NCBI GenBank assembly: GCA_018260755.1
Contig: JAGTWP010000024.1
Location: 730-7,405, forward strand
DNA: 6,676 nucleotides
DNA from: Candidatus Altarchaeum sp.
Lineage (GTDB): Archaea; Altiarchaeota; Altiarchaeia; Altiarchaeales; Altiarchaeaceae
Direction: 5' to 3'
The position numbers and the translations under genes were made by a program. A model generated the notes under the pieces. It was not told the DNA's origin and made no database searches. It saw only the letters and a program-made list of their open reading frames with translations. Numbering within the stretch: position 1 is the stretch's first letter; every line of letters begins with the position of its first letter. Shown in pieces: positions 1 through 5,387 of this stretch.

Positions 1-60
1 TCCTTACATTAAAATATATCTCCTTACATTAAAATATATCTCCTTACATTAAAATACATT
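1..60. repeat. 20-bp tandem repeat at the left edge
   Basis: The unit tccttacattaaaatatatc occurs at 1-20 and 21-40 as exact copies. A third copy at 41-60 matches for its first 16 bases and then diverges into more catt/aaaat-type sequence. The array starts at base 1, so its true length to the left is unknown. It lies just upstream of the promoter of the small + strand gene. It may be a real variable-number repeat or an assembly loop at a contig end. Confidence 0.9.
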
Positions 61-64
61 AAAA

Positions 65-72
65 TTTATAAA
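65..72 (+). promoter_or_regulatory. Putative archaeal TATA box for the small gene at 100
   Basis: TTTATAAA begins 35 nt before the ATG at 100. An archaeal TATA box lies about 25-27 nt before the transcription start, so this would give a leader of only a few nucleotides. No Shine-Dalgarno-like purine tract precedes the ATG, consistent with a leaderless or near-leaderless mRNA. The AT-rich background makes chance matches common, but the spacing is the same as for ileS. Confidence 0.4.
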
Positions 73-99
73 ATACATAAAATTTAAGACATATCTAAA

Positions 100-345
100 A
101 TGGTCAGAAGATTGAGTATAAAAAAGGTCTTTAACAACAAGCATGAATCAACTGGAAGAGTGATGAAAATTGAAAAAACACCGGATAATATTTTGCTATA
201 TAAAGAAAATTTCGTATATAAAGTTAAGAAGGAAGGAAACAAATATATAAAGGTTAGAGGCGGAGCGGGAAAAGAAATCACAGAGGAAATGACAAAAACA
301 GAAATGCATAAATTCGGAGTCCGACTGCAGAAATTTTTCCCTTAA
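100..345 (+). CDS. Small basic protein, unknown function (81 aa)
   Basis: I do not recognise this protein. It has about 20 Lys/Arg against 9 Asp/Glu, no membrane segment, no signal peptide and no cysteine, so it should be a soluble, strongly basic protein. The N-terminus starts MVRRLSIKKV, the middle alternates hydrophobic and charged residues in a way that suggests beta strands (around 32-53, ending KYIKVRGG), and residues 59-80 look helical. This composition would suit binding to nucleic acid or a ribosome-like partner, but that is inference only. The ATG at 100 is supported by a TATA-like box 35 nt upstream, and a T-rich terminator follows the TAA. The overlapping antisense frame gives a Leu/Phe/Ser-rich product typical of a shadow. 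It stands alone on its strand, convergent with the membrane protein gene at 745. Confidence 0.7.
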   Translation: MVRRLSIKKVFNNKHESTGRVMKIEKTPDNILLYKENFVYKVKKEGNKYIKVRGGAGKEITEEMTKTEMHKFGVRLQKFFP

Positions 346-353
346 TTCTATAA

Positions 354-416
354 CTTTTTTAATAATTTTTTTTGTTGTATTTTCTGTTTTTGTTGTATTT
401 TTTCTTTTTTCTTATT
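354..416 (+). terminator. T-rich archaeal terminator after the small gene
   Basis: Beginning about 9 nt after the stop codon, the + strand carries several T runs: T6 at 355-360, T8 at 366-373, T5 at 387-391, T6 at 398-403 and T6 at 405-410. Archaeal RNA polymerase terminates on such T-tracts without needing a hairpin. The region contains a direct repeat of tttttgttgtatttt at 369-383 and 387-401, giving duplicated termination signals 18 bp apart. Confidence 0.7.
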
Positions 417-500
417 TGGTATTGTAAAAGCATTCATTGTTCTGAAATTTTATCAATAGAGTTGTTGCGAAATAGTTTATATATGCTATTTTATATCATA

Positions 501-525
501 TCAAAAATGTTTGAAACATTTTTGA
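501..525. repeat. Perfect 12-base-arm palindrome (hairpin 1)
   Basis: TCAAAAATGTTT, a single G at 513, then AAACATTTTTGA. Every position pairs. As RNA it would give an 11-bp stem with a UGA loop. Similar arms occur in protein operators and in cruciform-forming DNA, so the structure alone does not tell the function. Confidence 0.9.
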
Positions 526-531
526 GTATTC

Positions 532-552
532 TAAAAACCTGAGAGGTTTTTA
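532..552. repeat. Stem-loop with 8-bp stem (hairpin 2)
   Basis: TAAAAACC at 532-539 and GGTTTTTA at 545-552 pair perfectly around tgaga; T540-A544 can extend the stem to 9 bp with a GAG loop. On the + strand the stem is followed by tacaac rather than a T run, so it is not a classical hairpin terminator in that direction. On the - strand its right half presents TTTTT before the next stretch, which could help end transcripts coming from the membrane protein gene. Confidence 0.75.
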
Positions 553-577
553 CAACAACAATAGATAAACCATCTGA

Positions 578-648
578 AAATTTATTTTTTTATCACCTCG
601 CTTTGCTTAGAGATTTAAAACAAAGTTTTAAATGGTGGTAATAAATTT
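578..648. repeat. Nested stem-loop (hairpin 3)
   Basis: The outer stem pairs 578-585 with 641-648 (aaatttat/ataaattt). After a bulge of T residues at 586-590, 591-597 (tatcacc) pairs with 634-640 (ggtggta). A terminal hairpin pairs 613-621 with 625-633 (atttaaaac/gttttaaat) over an AAA loop. The middle stem holds T593 opposite G638, a U-G wobble if the + strand is the RNA but an A-C mismatch on the - strand, so a functional RNA would more likely be the + strand. Confidence 0.65.
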
Positions 649-744
649 AAAATAACAATAGATTGAAAATTATTTCGCAACATGTCTAATATATAAAATT
701 TTGCATTGTTGTCTAACTTTGTTGTCTAAAATTATTATACTTTA

Positions 745-1158
745 TTATACGTCCTTCAGCAATTTAATTGTGTATGCGAGTGCAACAGCCAATACACCCA
801 ATCCCACATAAAAAAGCCAGTCACCTGCAATAAAGTCCATAACCATCACTGCTTTACATATGGCAACAACAGCTGCAAGCAATATTGTAGTAGTAAATTT
901 CGGACTGCCTTCAAGATAAAATATCAATGCACATATTAATGAGGTTATTATAAGGATGGTTAAAGTATCACTCAATATACTTTTTGCCTCTTCAGAACCT
1001 AAACCACCTTCATGGACAGCTGTGCCGTAAATTGATTTTGATATATTTATTAATGATAATGCCCCCATTATAAGAAGAAGGATAATTAAAGCGACTGCAA
1101 TTGCTTTATTTCCGTTTCTTCCGGCCTTTATTATGTGTTCTATATCTGCTTTTACCAT
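745..1158 (-). CDS. Four-helix membrane protein, PsiE-like
   Basis: This 137-residue protein should sit in the cytoplasmic membrane. Hydrophobic segments lie at about residues 17-38, 60-82, 88-107 and 112-132. A charged N-terminus (KADIEHIIKAGRNGNK) and a short KLLKDV tail would both be cytoplasmic given an even number of spans. The helix 2 to 3 pattern (ILSDTLTILIITSL...FYLEG, then LLAAVVAICKAVMVMD) resembles the phosphate-starvation-inducible PsiE family, whose members have four helices and similar length; this is from recall of the family pattern and is not certain. The molecular function of PsiE proteins is not established. The start ATG at 1158 lies directly before the amphipathic N-terminus and there is no Shine-Dalgarno sequence. 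The gene is divergent from ileS across 374 bp with 10-bp tandem repeats 46-74 bp upstream. It appears to be transcribed alone. Confidence 0.8.
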   Translation of the reverse strand: MVKADIEHIIKAGRNGNKAIAVALIILLLIMGALSLINISKSIYGTAVHEGGLGSEEAKSILSDTLTILIITSLICALIFYLEGSPKFTTTILLAAVVAICKAVMVMDFIAGDWLFYVGLGVLAVALAYTIKLLKDV

Positions 1159-1203
1159 TTTAAATTAAGTTATTAATTTTGTAACTATTTGGGGCATTAA
1201 ATT

Positions 1204-1232
1204 TATGTTAATGTATGTTAATGTATGTTAAT
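1204..1232. repeat. 10-bp tandem repeat upstream of the PsiE-like gene
   Basis: The unit tatgttaatg is repeated 2.9 times without mismatch. The period is about one DNA helical turn, so identical faces of the DNA would be presented to a bound protein. The array lies 46-74 bp upstream of the start codon at 1158, a distance compatible with an activator site upstream of an archaeal promoter. A simple slippage-generated repeat is equally possible. Confidence 0.8.
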
Positions 1233-1388
1233 ATATTATACTTATAATTAAATAAATATATTTGGGCGTTTGAATCTGTTTATATTTTCTTTAAATTCTA
1301 ATTGTGTAAAACAATAGGTAAAGTATGAAACACAGTAAAAATTTAATTCTAAATAAATTTCATTATCTCTTTTTCTCTTCCGATTGCT

Positions 1389-1408
1389 ATTTGGTATTAT
1401 TTGGTATT
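1389..1408. repeat. 10-bp tandem duplication atttggtatt
   Basis: atttggtatt occurs at 1389-1398 and directly again at 1399-1408. A related stretch, ttatttggtattg, also occurs at 412-424 at the end of the T-rich terminator and at 1397-1409 here. No function is evident. Confidence 0.7.
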
Positions 1409-1496
1409 GGTCTATTTCAATAGTTTTAGTCAAATATAAATTTTATAAAATTAATTTAATCTCATTTATTTGATTTCAGGTATAATTTTATAACTG

Positions 1497-1506
1497 ATTT
1501 TATAAG
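1497..1506 (+). promoter_or_regulatory. Putative archaeal TATA box for ileS
   Basis: ATTTTATAAG is centred about 31 nt before the ATG at 1533, predicting a transcription start only a few bases before the start codon and thus a leaderless or very short-leader mRNA. No ribosome binding site is present. A second AT box (tttaaata, 1513-1520) would place the start inside the coding region and is less likely. Confidence 0.4.
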
Positions 1507-1532
1507 CAAAAATTTAAATAGCAGATTTTAAA

Positions 1533-4500
1533 ATGCAGAAAAAAACCGTCATTGATATAGAAAAGGATATTGAAAATTTTTGGAACACTCATAATATTGC
1601 AGATAAATTTAAAAATTTGAATAAAGACAACGTTCAGCACTTCTATTTCTGTCAGGGACCGCCATTTACAAGCGGAGAAGCACATATCGGGCATGCGTGG
1701 AATCATATTATCAAGGATGCTATAATTCGCTACAAAACAGCACAGGGTTATAATGTTTTTAAACGGGCCGGTTGGGATATGCACGGACTACCCATAGAAG
1801 TAAAGGTTGAAGGAAAATTTGGAATAAAAACAAAGAAGGACATTGAAATTTTCGGAACGGATAAATTTATAGAAGAATGTAAAAATTTTGCAATAACAAA
1901 TATGCAGGCAATGACTTCCCAGCTGAAAGAACTTGCCGTATGGCTTGACTGGGAAAATCCGTATCTGACAATAGACAAACATTATATGGAAGGTGTCTGG
2001 TTCGGAATTAAACAGGCTTATGAAAAAAATTTGTTGTACGAAAAAGAAAAAGTTATCCACTGGTGTCCGAGATGCGAGACGGCAATGGCCGGCTATGAAG
2101 TGGCAGACGGGTATAAAGAGGTTACCGATACGGCAATCTATGTCCTTACAAAATTAAAAAATAATGTTCAATACAACAATAAATTTAAAGATGCATCTAT
2201 TGTTATATGGACAACAACTCCGTGGACACTTCCAGCAAATGTTGCAATTGCGGTAAATCCGGAGATTGATTATTGTATTGTTGAGTATAAAAATGAGAGG
2301 GGCGGGGCAGAAAGAGTGATATGCAGCAGGAACAGCACAAAGAGAATATTCGGAGGGCAAAAAAGCAAAGGGAAGGATATGAAGGACACAAAGAAAAAGA
2401 AGTACAAAGACGATGTATTGGAAGTTAATACAAAAAATAATGATGTTAAGACAGAAAATCTGGAAAATTTTGAAGAAAATAGTAAAGATAAAAGTAAAAA
2501 CGAAAATTTAAATTTAAACATCATTGAAACATTTAAAGGAAAAGAACTTGAAAATTTACAGTATGAACCTATGTTAAACATTCCGGCACAGAACGAAGTA
2601 GAACACAAAATTGTAATGGCTAAAGAATTGGTCTGTGAAGAAGATGGTTCGGGATGCGTGCATATTGCCCCGGGACACGGTGAAGAAGATGCAATCGTTG
2701 GAGAAAAATACCACCTTTCTTCTCTTTCTCCTGTTGATGAATCAGGAAAATTTACAATAGATCCATACAAAGGAATTTATATAAAGGATGCAAATAAGAT
2801 AATCATAAATACCTTAAAAGAAACAGGAAAATTACTGAAAAAAGAAAATGTAACTCACACATATCCACATTGCTGGCGATGTCATACGCCGCTTTTATTA
2901 AGAAAAACAAAACAGTGGTTCCTGGCAATATCAAAAATAAGGGATGAATTGTTAAGGAACAATGAGAAGGTTAACTGGATTCCGGATTTTATCGGACACG
3001 GCGGAAACAGCAGGTTTGAGAACTGGATAAAAGAACCGACTGACTGGTGTATAAGCAGACAAAGATACTGGAATACACCTCTTCCGGTCTGGAAATGCGA
3101 AAAGTGTAATAATATTGATGTTATCGGAACAATTCCGGAATTAGCAGAAAAGGGCTATATTGTTGAAGAAGGAAATTTAAGAAATTTAAAAAAGATAAAT
3201 AGCGAAGAAGAAATAAGCGATTTGCATAAAAATTTTGTTGATAATGTTGTTATAAAATGTGAGAAATGTGGAAGTTATATGAATAGAGTGAAGGATGTCA
3301 TGGATGTATGGCTTGATTCAGGAAGTGCATCCTGGGCAAATTTAGGATATCCCGCTGACAAAACTAAAATGTCTTTATTTCCTCCTGACTTTATAACAGA
3401 AGGAAGCGACCAAACAAGAGGGTGGTTTTATTCGCTTTTGGTTATGGGAACGATTGCTTTTGATTCGATTGCTTATAAAAATGTCCTTTATCACGGATTT
3501 ACACTGGATGAGAAGGGCAAGAAAATGTCAAAATCACTTGGAAATGTTATAAATCCCAAAGACGTAATTGTTCAATTCGGAGTGGATGTTATGCGAATGT
3601 ATGTTTTAAGTATAACTCCATGGGATGATTTGAAATTTTCAATGGAAGAACTTAAAAATACTGACAAATTAATGAATATGCTGCTAAATGTTGTTGCTTT
3701 TATAAAGACATACAGCGGACTTGATAATTATGTCTATGATAAGCATAAAACAAGTGAGGAATATTTTGCTCAAATAAAGAACGATTTGCAGATTGAGGAC
3801 AGAATGTTAATTTCGCTGAGTAATTCATTAGTTAGGAATACAAAAGAAAATTTTAATAAATTTAACATCCATACAAGTGTCAATGAAATGGAAAAATTTA
3901 TAAATATTCTAAGCAGGTATTACCTCAAACTTATAAGACATAGGGTGTGGATGGAAAAAGAGAGTAGGGAAAAAGAGACCGCTTATTTCACTCTGTTTTA
4001 CACAATGGATAAATTTTGTAAAATTTTATCGCCGCTCGCACCTCATATTGCCGAATATATATACAGAACTTTGTTTTATAATGAGGAAGATGTTATGATA
4101 AATAGTGTGCATCTGTGTCCGTTTCCCGAATATGATGAATCACTGATTGACGAAAAACTGAATACGAAACTTGAGTTATGTAACAACATTGTTAATTGTG
4201 TCTTGTCAGCGAGAGAGAAGGCAAAAATAAAACTAAGATGGCCAATCAGAGAAATAAATGTTAATATACAAAACGATAAAATAAGTGACTTGCATGAAGT
4301 AGAGCAGGTGATTTTAACACTGGCAAATGCAGAGAAAATTTCTTATGAAAAAATAAATACAACCATGAAAATCAAGCCGAATTATGCCTCTCTCGGAAAG
4401 AAATTCAGGGAGAAAACAGCCGAGGTTGTTAATATAATCGGCAAAATTTCAGATAAAGAATGTAAAATAATAGACAGGGACGGAAGGATAAAAATTAACG

Positions 4501-4886
4501 GGCTGGAAATAACACAAGAGGATATAAAGACCGAAACATTGCTTCCGGAAGGTATTGTAGGTGAGAAATTTGACGGAGGGATCGTATATATCAGCACAAA
4601 GATTGATGAGGACTTGTTCAGGATAGGAATAGCACGGGAACTGATAAGAAGGATTCAGACAATGAGAAAGGATTTAGATCTTAAAGAATTAGAGGTTGTG
4701 GAATGTGTTATTGAGGGTGATGAAGAATTTAGCATCACAATTAATGACTCAAAGGCATTGATTGAACACGAAACGAGAACAAAGATAAATTTGGTTCCAC
4801 TACATTCGGAAAAAATTTCAGAAATTTATTATGCAAAGGATTGGGAGATTGAAGATTTTGAGGTTAGGATTGGGATGAAAAAATAA
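1533..4886 (+). CDS. ileS: Isoleucyl-tRNA synthetase (archaeal type)
   Basis: This cytoplasmic class Ia synthetase attaches isoleucine to tRNA-Ile using ATP and edits mischarged valine. In the 1117-residue product the HIGH signature is at 51-54 after QGPPFTSGEA, followed by GWDMHGLPIE (80-89). Cys pairs at 178/181 and 447/450 are typical of IleRS. The CP1 editing domain (about 195-440) has the Thr-rich TTTPWTLPAN (227-236) and GSGCVHIAPGHGEED (372-386), with D386 as the conserved editing aspartate. Cys pairs 522/525 and 576/579 form a probable zinc site. KMSKS is intact at 664-668. The anticodon-binding helical domain runs about 705-900, with a C-terminal domain to the end. The protein is somewhat longer than the roughly 1030-1070 residues I expect for archaeal IleRS because of a charged, low-complexity insertion at about 272-328. 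The start is supported by the TATA spacing and by the family-like N-terminus. It is monocistronic, with its 3' end 7 bp from the convergent gene. Confidence 0.98.
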   Translation: MQKKTVIDIEKDIENFWNTHNIADKFKNLNKDNVQHFYFCQGPPFTSGEAHIGHAWNHIIKDAIIRYKTAQGYNVFKRAGWDMHGLPIEVKVEGKFGIKTKKDIEIFGTDKFIEECKNFAITNMQAMTSQLKELAVWLDWENPYLTIDKHYMEGVWFGIKQAYEKNLLYEKEKVIHWCPRCETAMAGYEVADGYKEVTDTAIYVLTKLKNNVQYNNKFKDASIVIWTTTPWTLPANVAIAVNPEIDYCIVEYKNERGGAERVICSRNSTKRIFGGQKSKGKDMKDTKKKKYKDDVLEVNTKNNDVKTENLENFEENSKDKSKNENLNLNIIETFKGKELENLQYEPMLNIPAQNEVEHKIVMAKELVCEEDGSGCVHIAPGHGEEDAIVGEKYHLSSLSPVDESGKFTIDPYKGIYIKDANKIIINTLKETGKLLKKENVTHTYPHCWRCHTPLLLRKTKQWFLAISKIRDELLRNNEKVNWIPDFIGHGGNSRFENWIKEPTDWCISRQRYWNTPLPVWKCEKCNNIDVIGTIPELAEKGYIVEEGNLRNLKKINSEEEISDLHKNFVDNVVIKCEKCGSYMNRVKDVMDVWLDSGSASWANLGYPADKTKMSLFPPDFITEGSDQTRGWFYSLLVMGTIAFDSIAYKNVLYHGFTLDEKGKKMSKSLGNVINPKDVIVQFGVDVMRMYVLSITPWDDLKFSMEELKNTDKLMNMLLNVVAFIKTYSGLDNYVYDKHKTSEEYFAQIKNDLQIEDRMLISLSNSLVRNTKENFNKFNIHTSVNEMEKFINILSRYYLKLIRHRVWMEKESREKETAYFTLFYTMDKFCKILSPLAPHIAEYIYRTLFYNEEDVMINSVHLCPFPEYDESLIDEKLNTKLELCNNIVNCVLSAREKAKIKLRWPIREINVNIQNDKISDLHEVEQVILTLANAEKISYEKINTTMKIKPNYASLGKKFREKTAEVVNIIGKISDKECKIIDRDGRIKINGLEITQEDIKTETLLPEGIVGEKFDGGIVYISTKIDEDLFRIGIARELIRRIQTMRKDLDLKELEVVECVIEGDEEFSITINDSKALIEHETRTKINLVPLHSEKISEIYYAKDWEIEDFEVRIGMKK

Positions 4887-4893
4887 TAAACAA

Positions 4894-5289
4894 TCAGCGA
4901 TTTGCCATCCAAACGGAATAATCGTTAATGTATTGATAATTTGAGGATTCTTTGTCAGTTACCTCTAAGTCATCCAGAGGAACTTGAAATTTTTTCTTCC
5001 CTTTTTTTACTTCAAGTTTCCACCCTTCAACAATTATCCCATAAGTGTCATCTATTTCACTCATCTTCTTAACTTTTATCCCGTCATATTTGTCAAATAT
5101 TTCCTCATCACCTTTCAAATCTCCCGAAACCCTCGCATCAAAAGGAAAAATTAAAACACCTTCTAAATATTTTTTCCACACCCCAAATAAGGCAGATGTG
5201 TTTTCCTCATCAATACCCTTAATTACTTTATTTATTCTTGTCTCCTGTTCGTCCATGTTATTTTTGTGTTTGATATTTGCCATTTTCAT
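4894..5289 (-). CDS. CcbP-like calcium-binding protein
   Basis: The 131-residue soluble protein matches the pattern I know for the CcbP family, named for a cyanobacterial calcium-binding protein: a Trp-containing helix (VWKKYLEG, 37-44), then FPFDA (48-52), a beta-rich core with GIKVKK (70-75) and YGIIVEGW (83-90), VPLDDLEV (103-110), a conserved Asn-Tyr (117-118) and the terminal INDYSVWMANR (121-131). It contains about 25 acidic and 22 basic residues. Calcium binding is inferred from the family and has not been seen in the sequence as an EF-hand, which is absent. Two starts are possible, ATG at 5289 and ATG at 5283; the conserved part begins much later, so either gives the same domain. No Shine-Dalgarno sequence is seen; a weak TATA-like ttatagata lies on the - strand at 5323-5331. 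Its stop is 7 bp from the ileS stop on the other strand. Confidence 0.75.
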   Translation of the reverse strand: MKMANIKHKNNMDEQETRINKVIKGIDEENTSALFGVWKKYLEGVLIFPFDARVSGDLKGDEEIFDKYDGIKVKKMSEIDDTYGIIVEGWKLEVKKGKKKFQVPLDDLEVTDKESSNYQYINDYSVWMANR

Positions 5290-5343
5290 TTGGATGATTA
5301 TTTATTGATTTTTATTACCTGTTATCTATAACTAAAGGCACAC

Positions 5344-5376
5344 AACTTAATAAATAAGTTTTTGATAAAAAATTTT
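5344..5376 (-). terminator. Possible terminator after the HD gene
   Basis: On the - strand, about 12 nt after the stop codon at 5388, a T6 run lies in 5366-5372, followed by a small stem-loop (aactta/taagtt, 5344-5349 and 5355-5360). Archaeal polymerase can stop at T runs of this size, but the signal is weaker than the one at 354-416, so read-through into the CcbP-like gene 98 bp further on is possible. Confidence 0.4.
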
Positions 5377-5387
5377 CCAATGTTTTT

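Larger units (their letters stand above)
457..688. repeat. Inverted-repeat-bounded hairpin element (MITE-like or structured RNA)
   Basis: The outer arms are TGTTGCGAAATA at 463-474 and its exact reverse complement at 671-682. Adding the flanking TAGA (457-460) and TCTA (685-688) gives 16 of 18 matches. Inside lie three structures. Hairpin 1 (501-525) has perfect 12-base arms around G513. Hairpin 2 (532-552) has an 8-base stem around tgaga. Hairpin 3 is nested: 578-585 pairs with 641-648, 591-597 with 634-640, and 613-621 with 625-633. There is also a direct repeat, aacaatagat, at 557-566 and 654-663. No ORF for a transposase is present. A non-autonomous transposable element fits the terminal inverted repeats; a folded noncoding RNA fits the multibranched layout. 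No clear target-site duplication is visible, so the mobile interpretation is unproven. Confidence 0.6.
346..744. other. Gene-free region between convergent genes
   Basis: I see no credible coding sequence in these 399 bases. They hold the T-rich terminator (354-416), an inverted-repeat-bounded, hairpin-rich element (about 457-688), and small direct repeats next to the 3' end of the membrane protein gene: ttgttgtctaa at 706-716 and 719-729, and ttattatac at 732-740 and 742-750, the last overlapping the stop codon at 745-747. Confidence 0.8.
1159..1532. other. Divergent intergenic region, no gene seen
   Basis: These 374 bases separate the start of the PsiE-like gene (-) from the start of ileS (+). 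They are very AT-rich and contain a 10-bp tandem array (1204-1232), a second 10-bp tandem pair (1389-1408), a 14-bp AT palindrome aattttataaaatt (1439-1452) and the ileS TATA-like box. A 61-codon reading frame on the - strand (1248-1433) starts at TTG and has no promoter or family resemblance; I do not regard it as a gene. No tRNA-like or box C/D-like RNA was recognised. Confidence 0.75.

Noticed and set aside
1-60. CRISPR array at the left edge
   Set aside because: The 20-bp units are directly adjacent with no unique spacers; the 13-bp units at 6631-6676 are likewise contiguous.
501-552. Classical hairpin terminator on the + strand
   Set aside because: Neither hairpin is followed by a T run on the + strand, and the gene's T-tract terminator already lies at 354-416.
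1248-1433. 61-codon frame in the divergent intergenic region (- strand)
   Set aside because: It starts at TTG, crosses tandem-repeat sequence, has no supporting promoter and resembles no family.
1439-1452. 14-bp perfect palindrome aattttataaaatt as an operator
   Set aside because: It consists only of A and T in a very AT-rich region, where such palindromes arise easily by chance, and it is not tied to a promoter position.
1159-1532. T-box or other tRNA-sensing leader for ileS
   Set aside because: No T-box-like conserved sequence or stem order is visible, T-boxes are bacterial, and the likely transcript has almost no leader.
2270-2770. 166-codon open frame antisense to ileS
   Set aside because: It lies wholly opposite conserved IleRS editing-domain codons; the Ser/Phe/Leu-rich translation is what the Lys/Asn/Glu-rich insertion gives when read backwards, and no promoter is seen.
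5045-5308. 87-codon frame antisense to the CcbP-like gene
   Set aside because: The opposite frame encodes a recognisable domain with conserved motifs; this hydrophobic Ser/Ile/Phe-rich product is a shadow.
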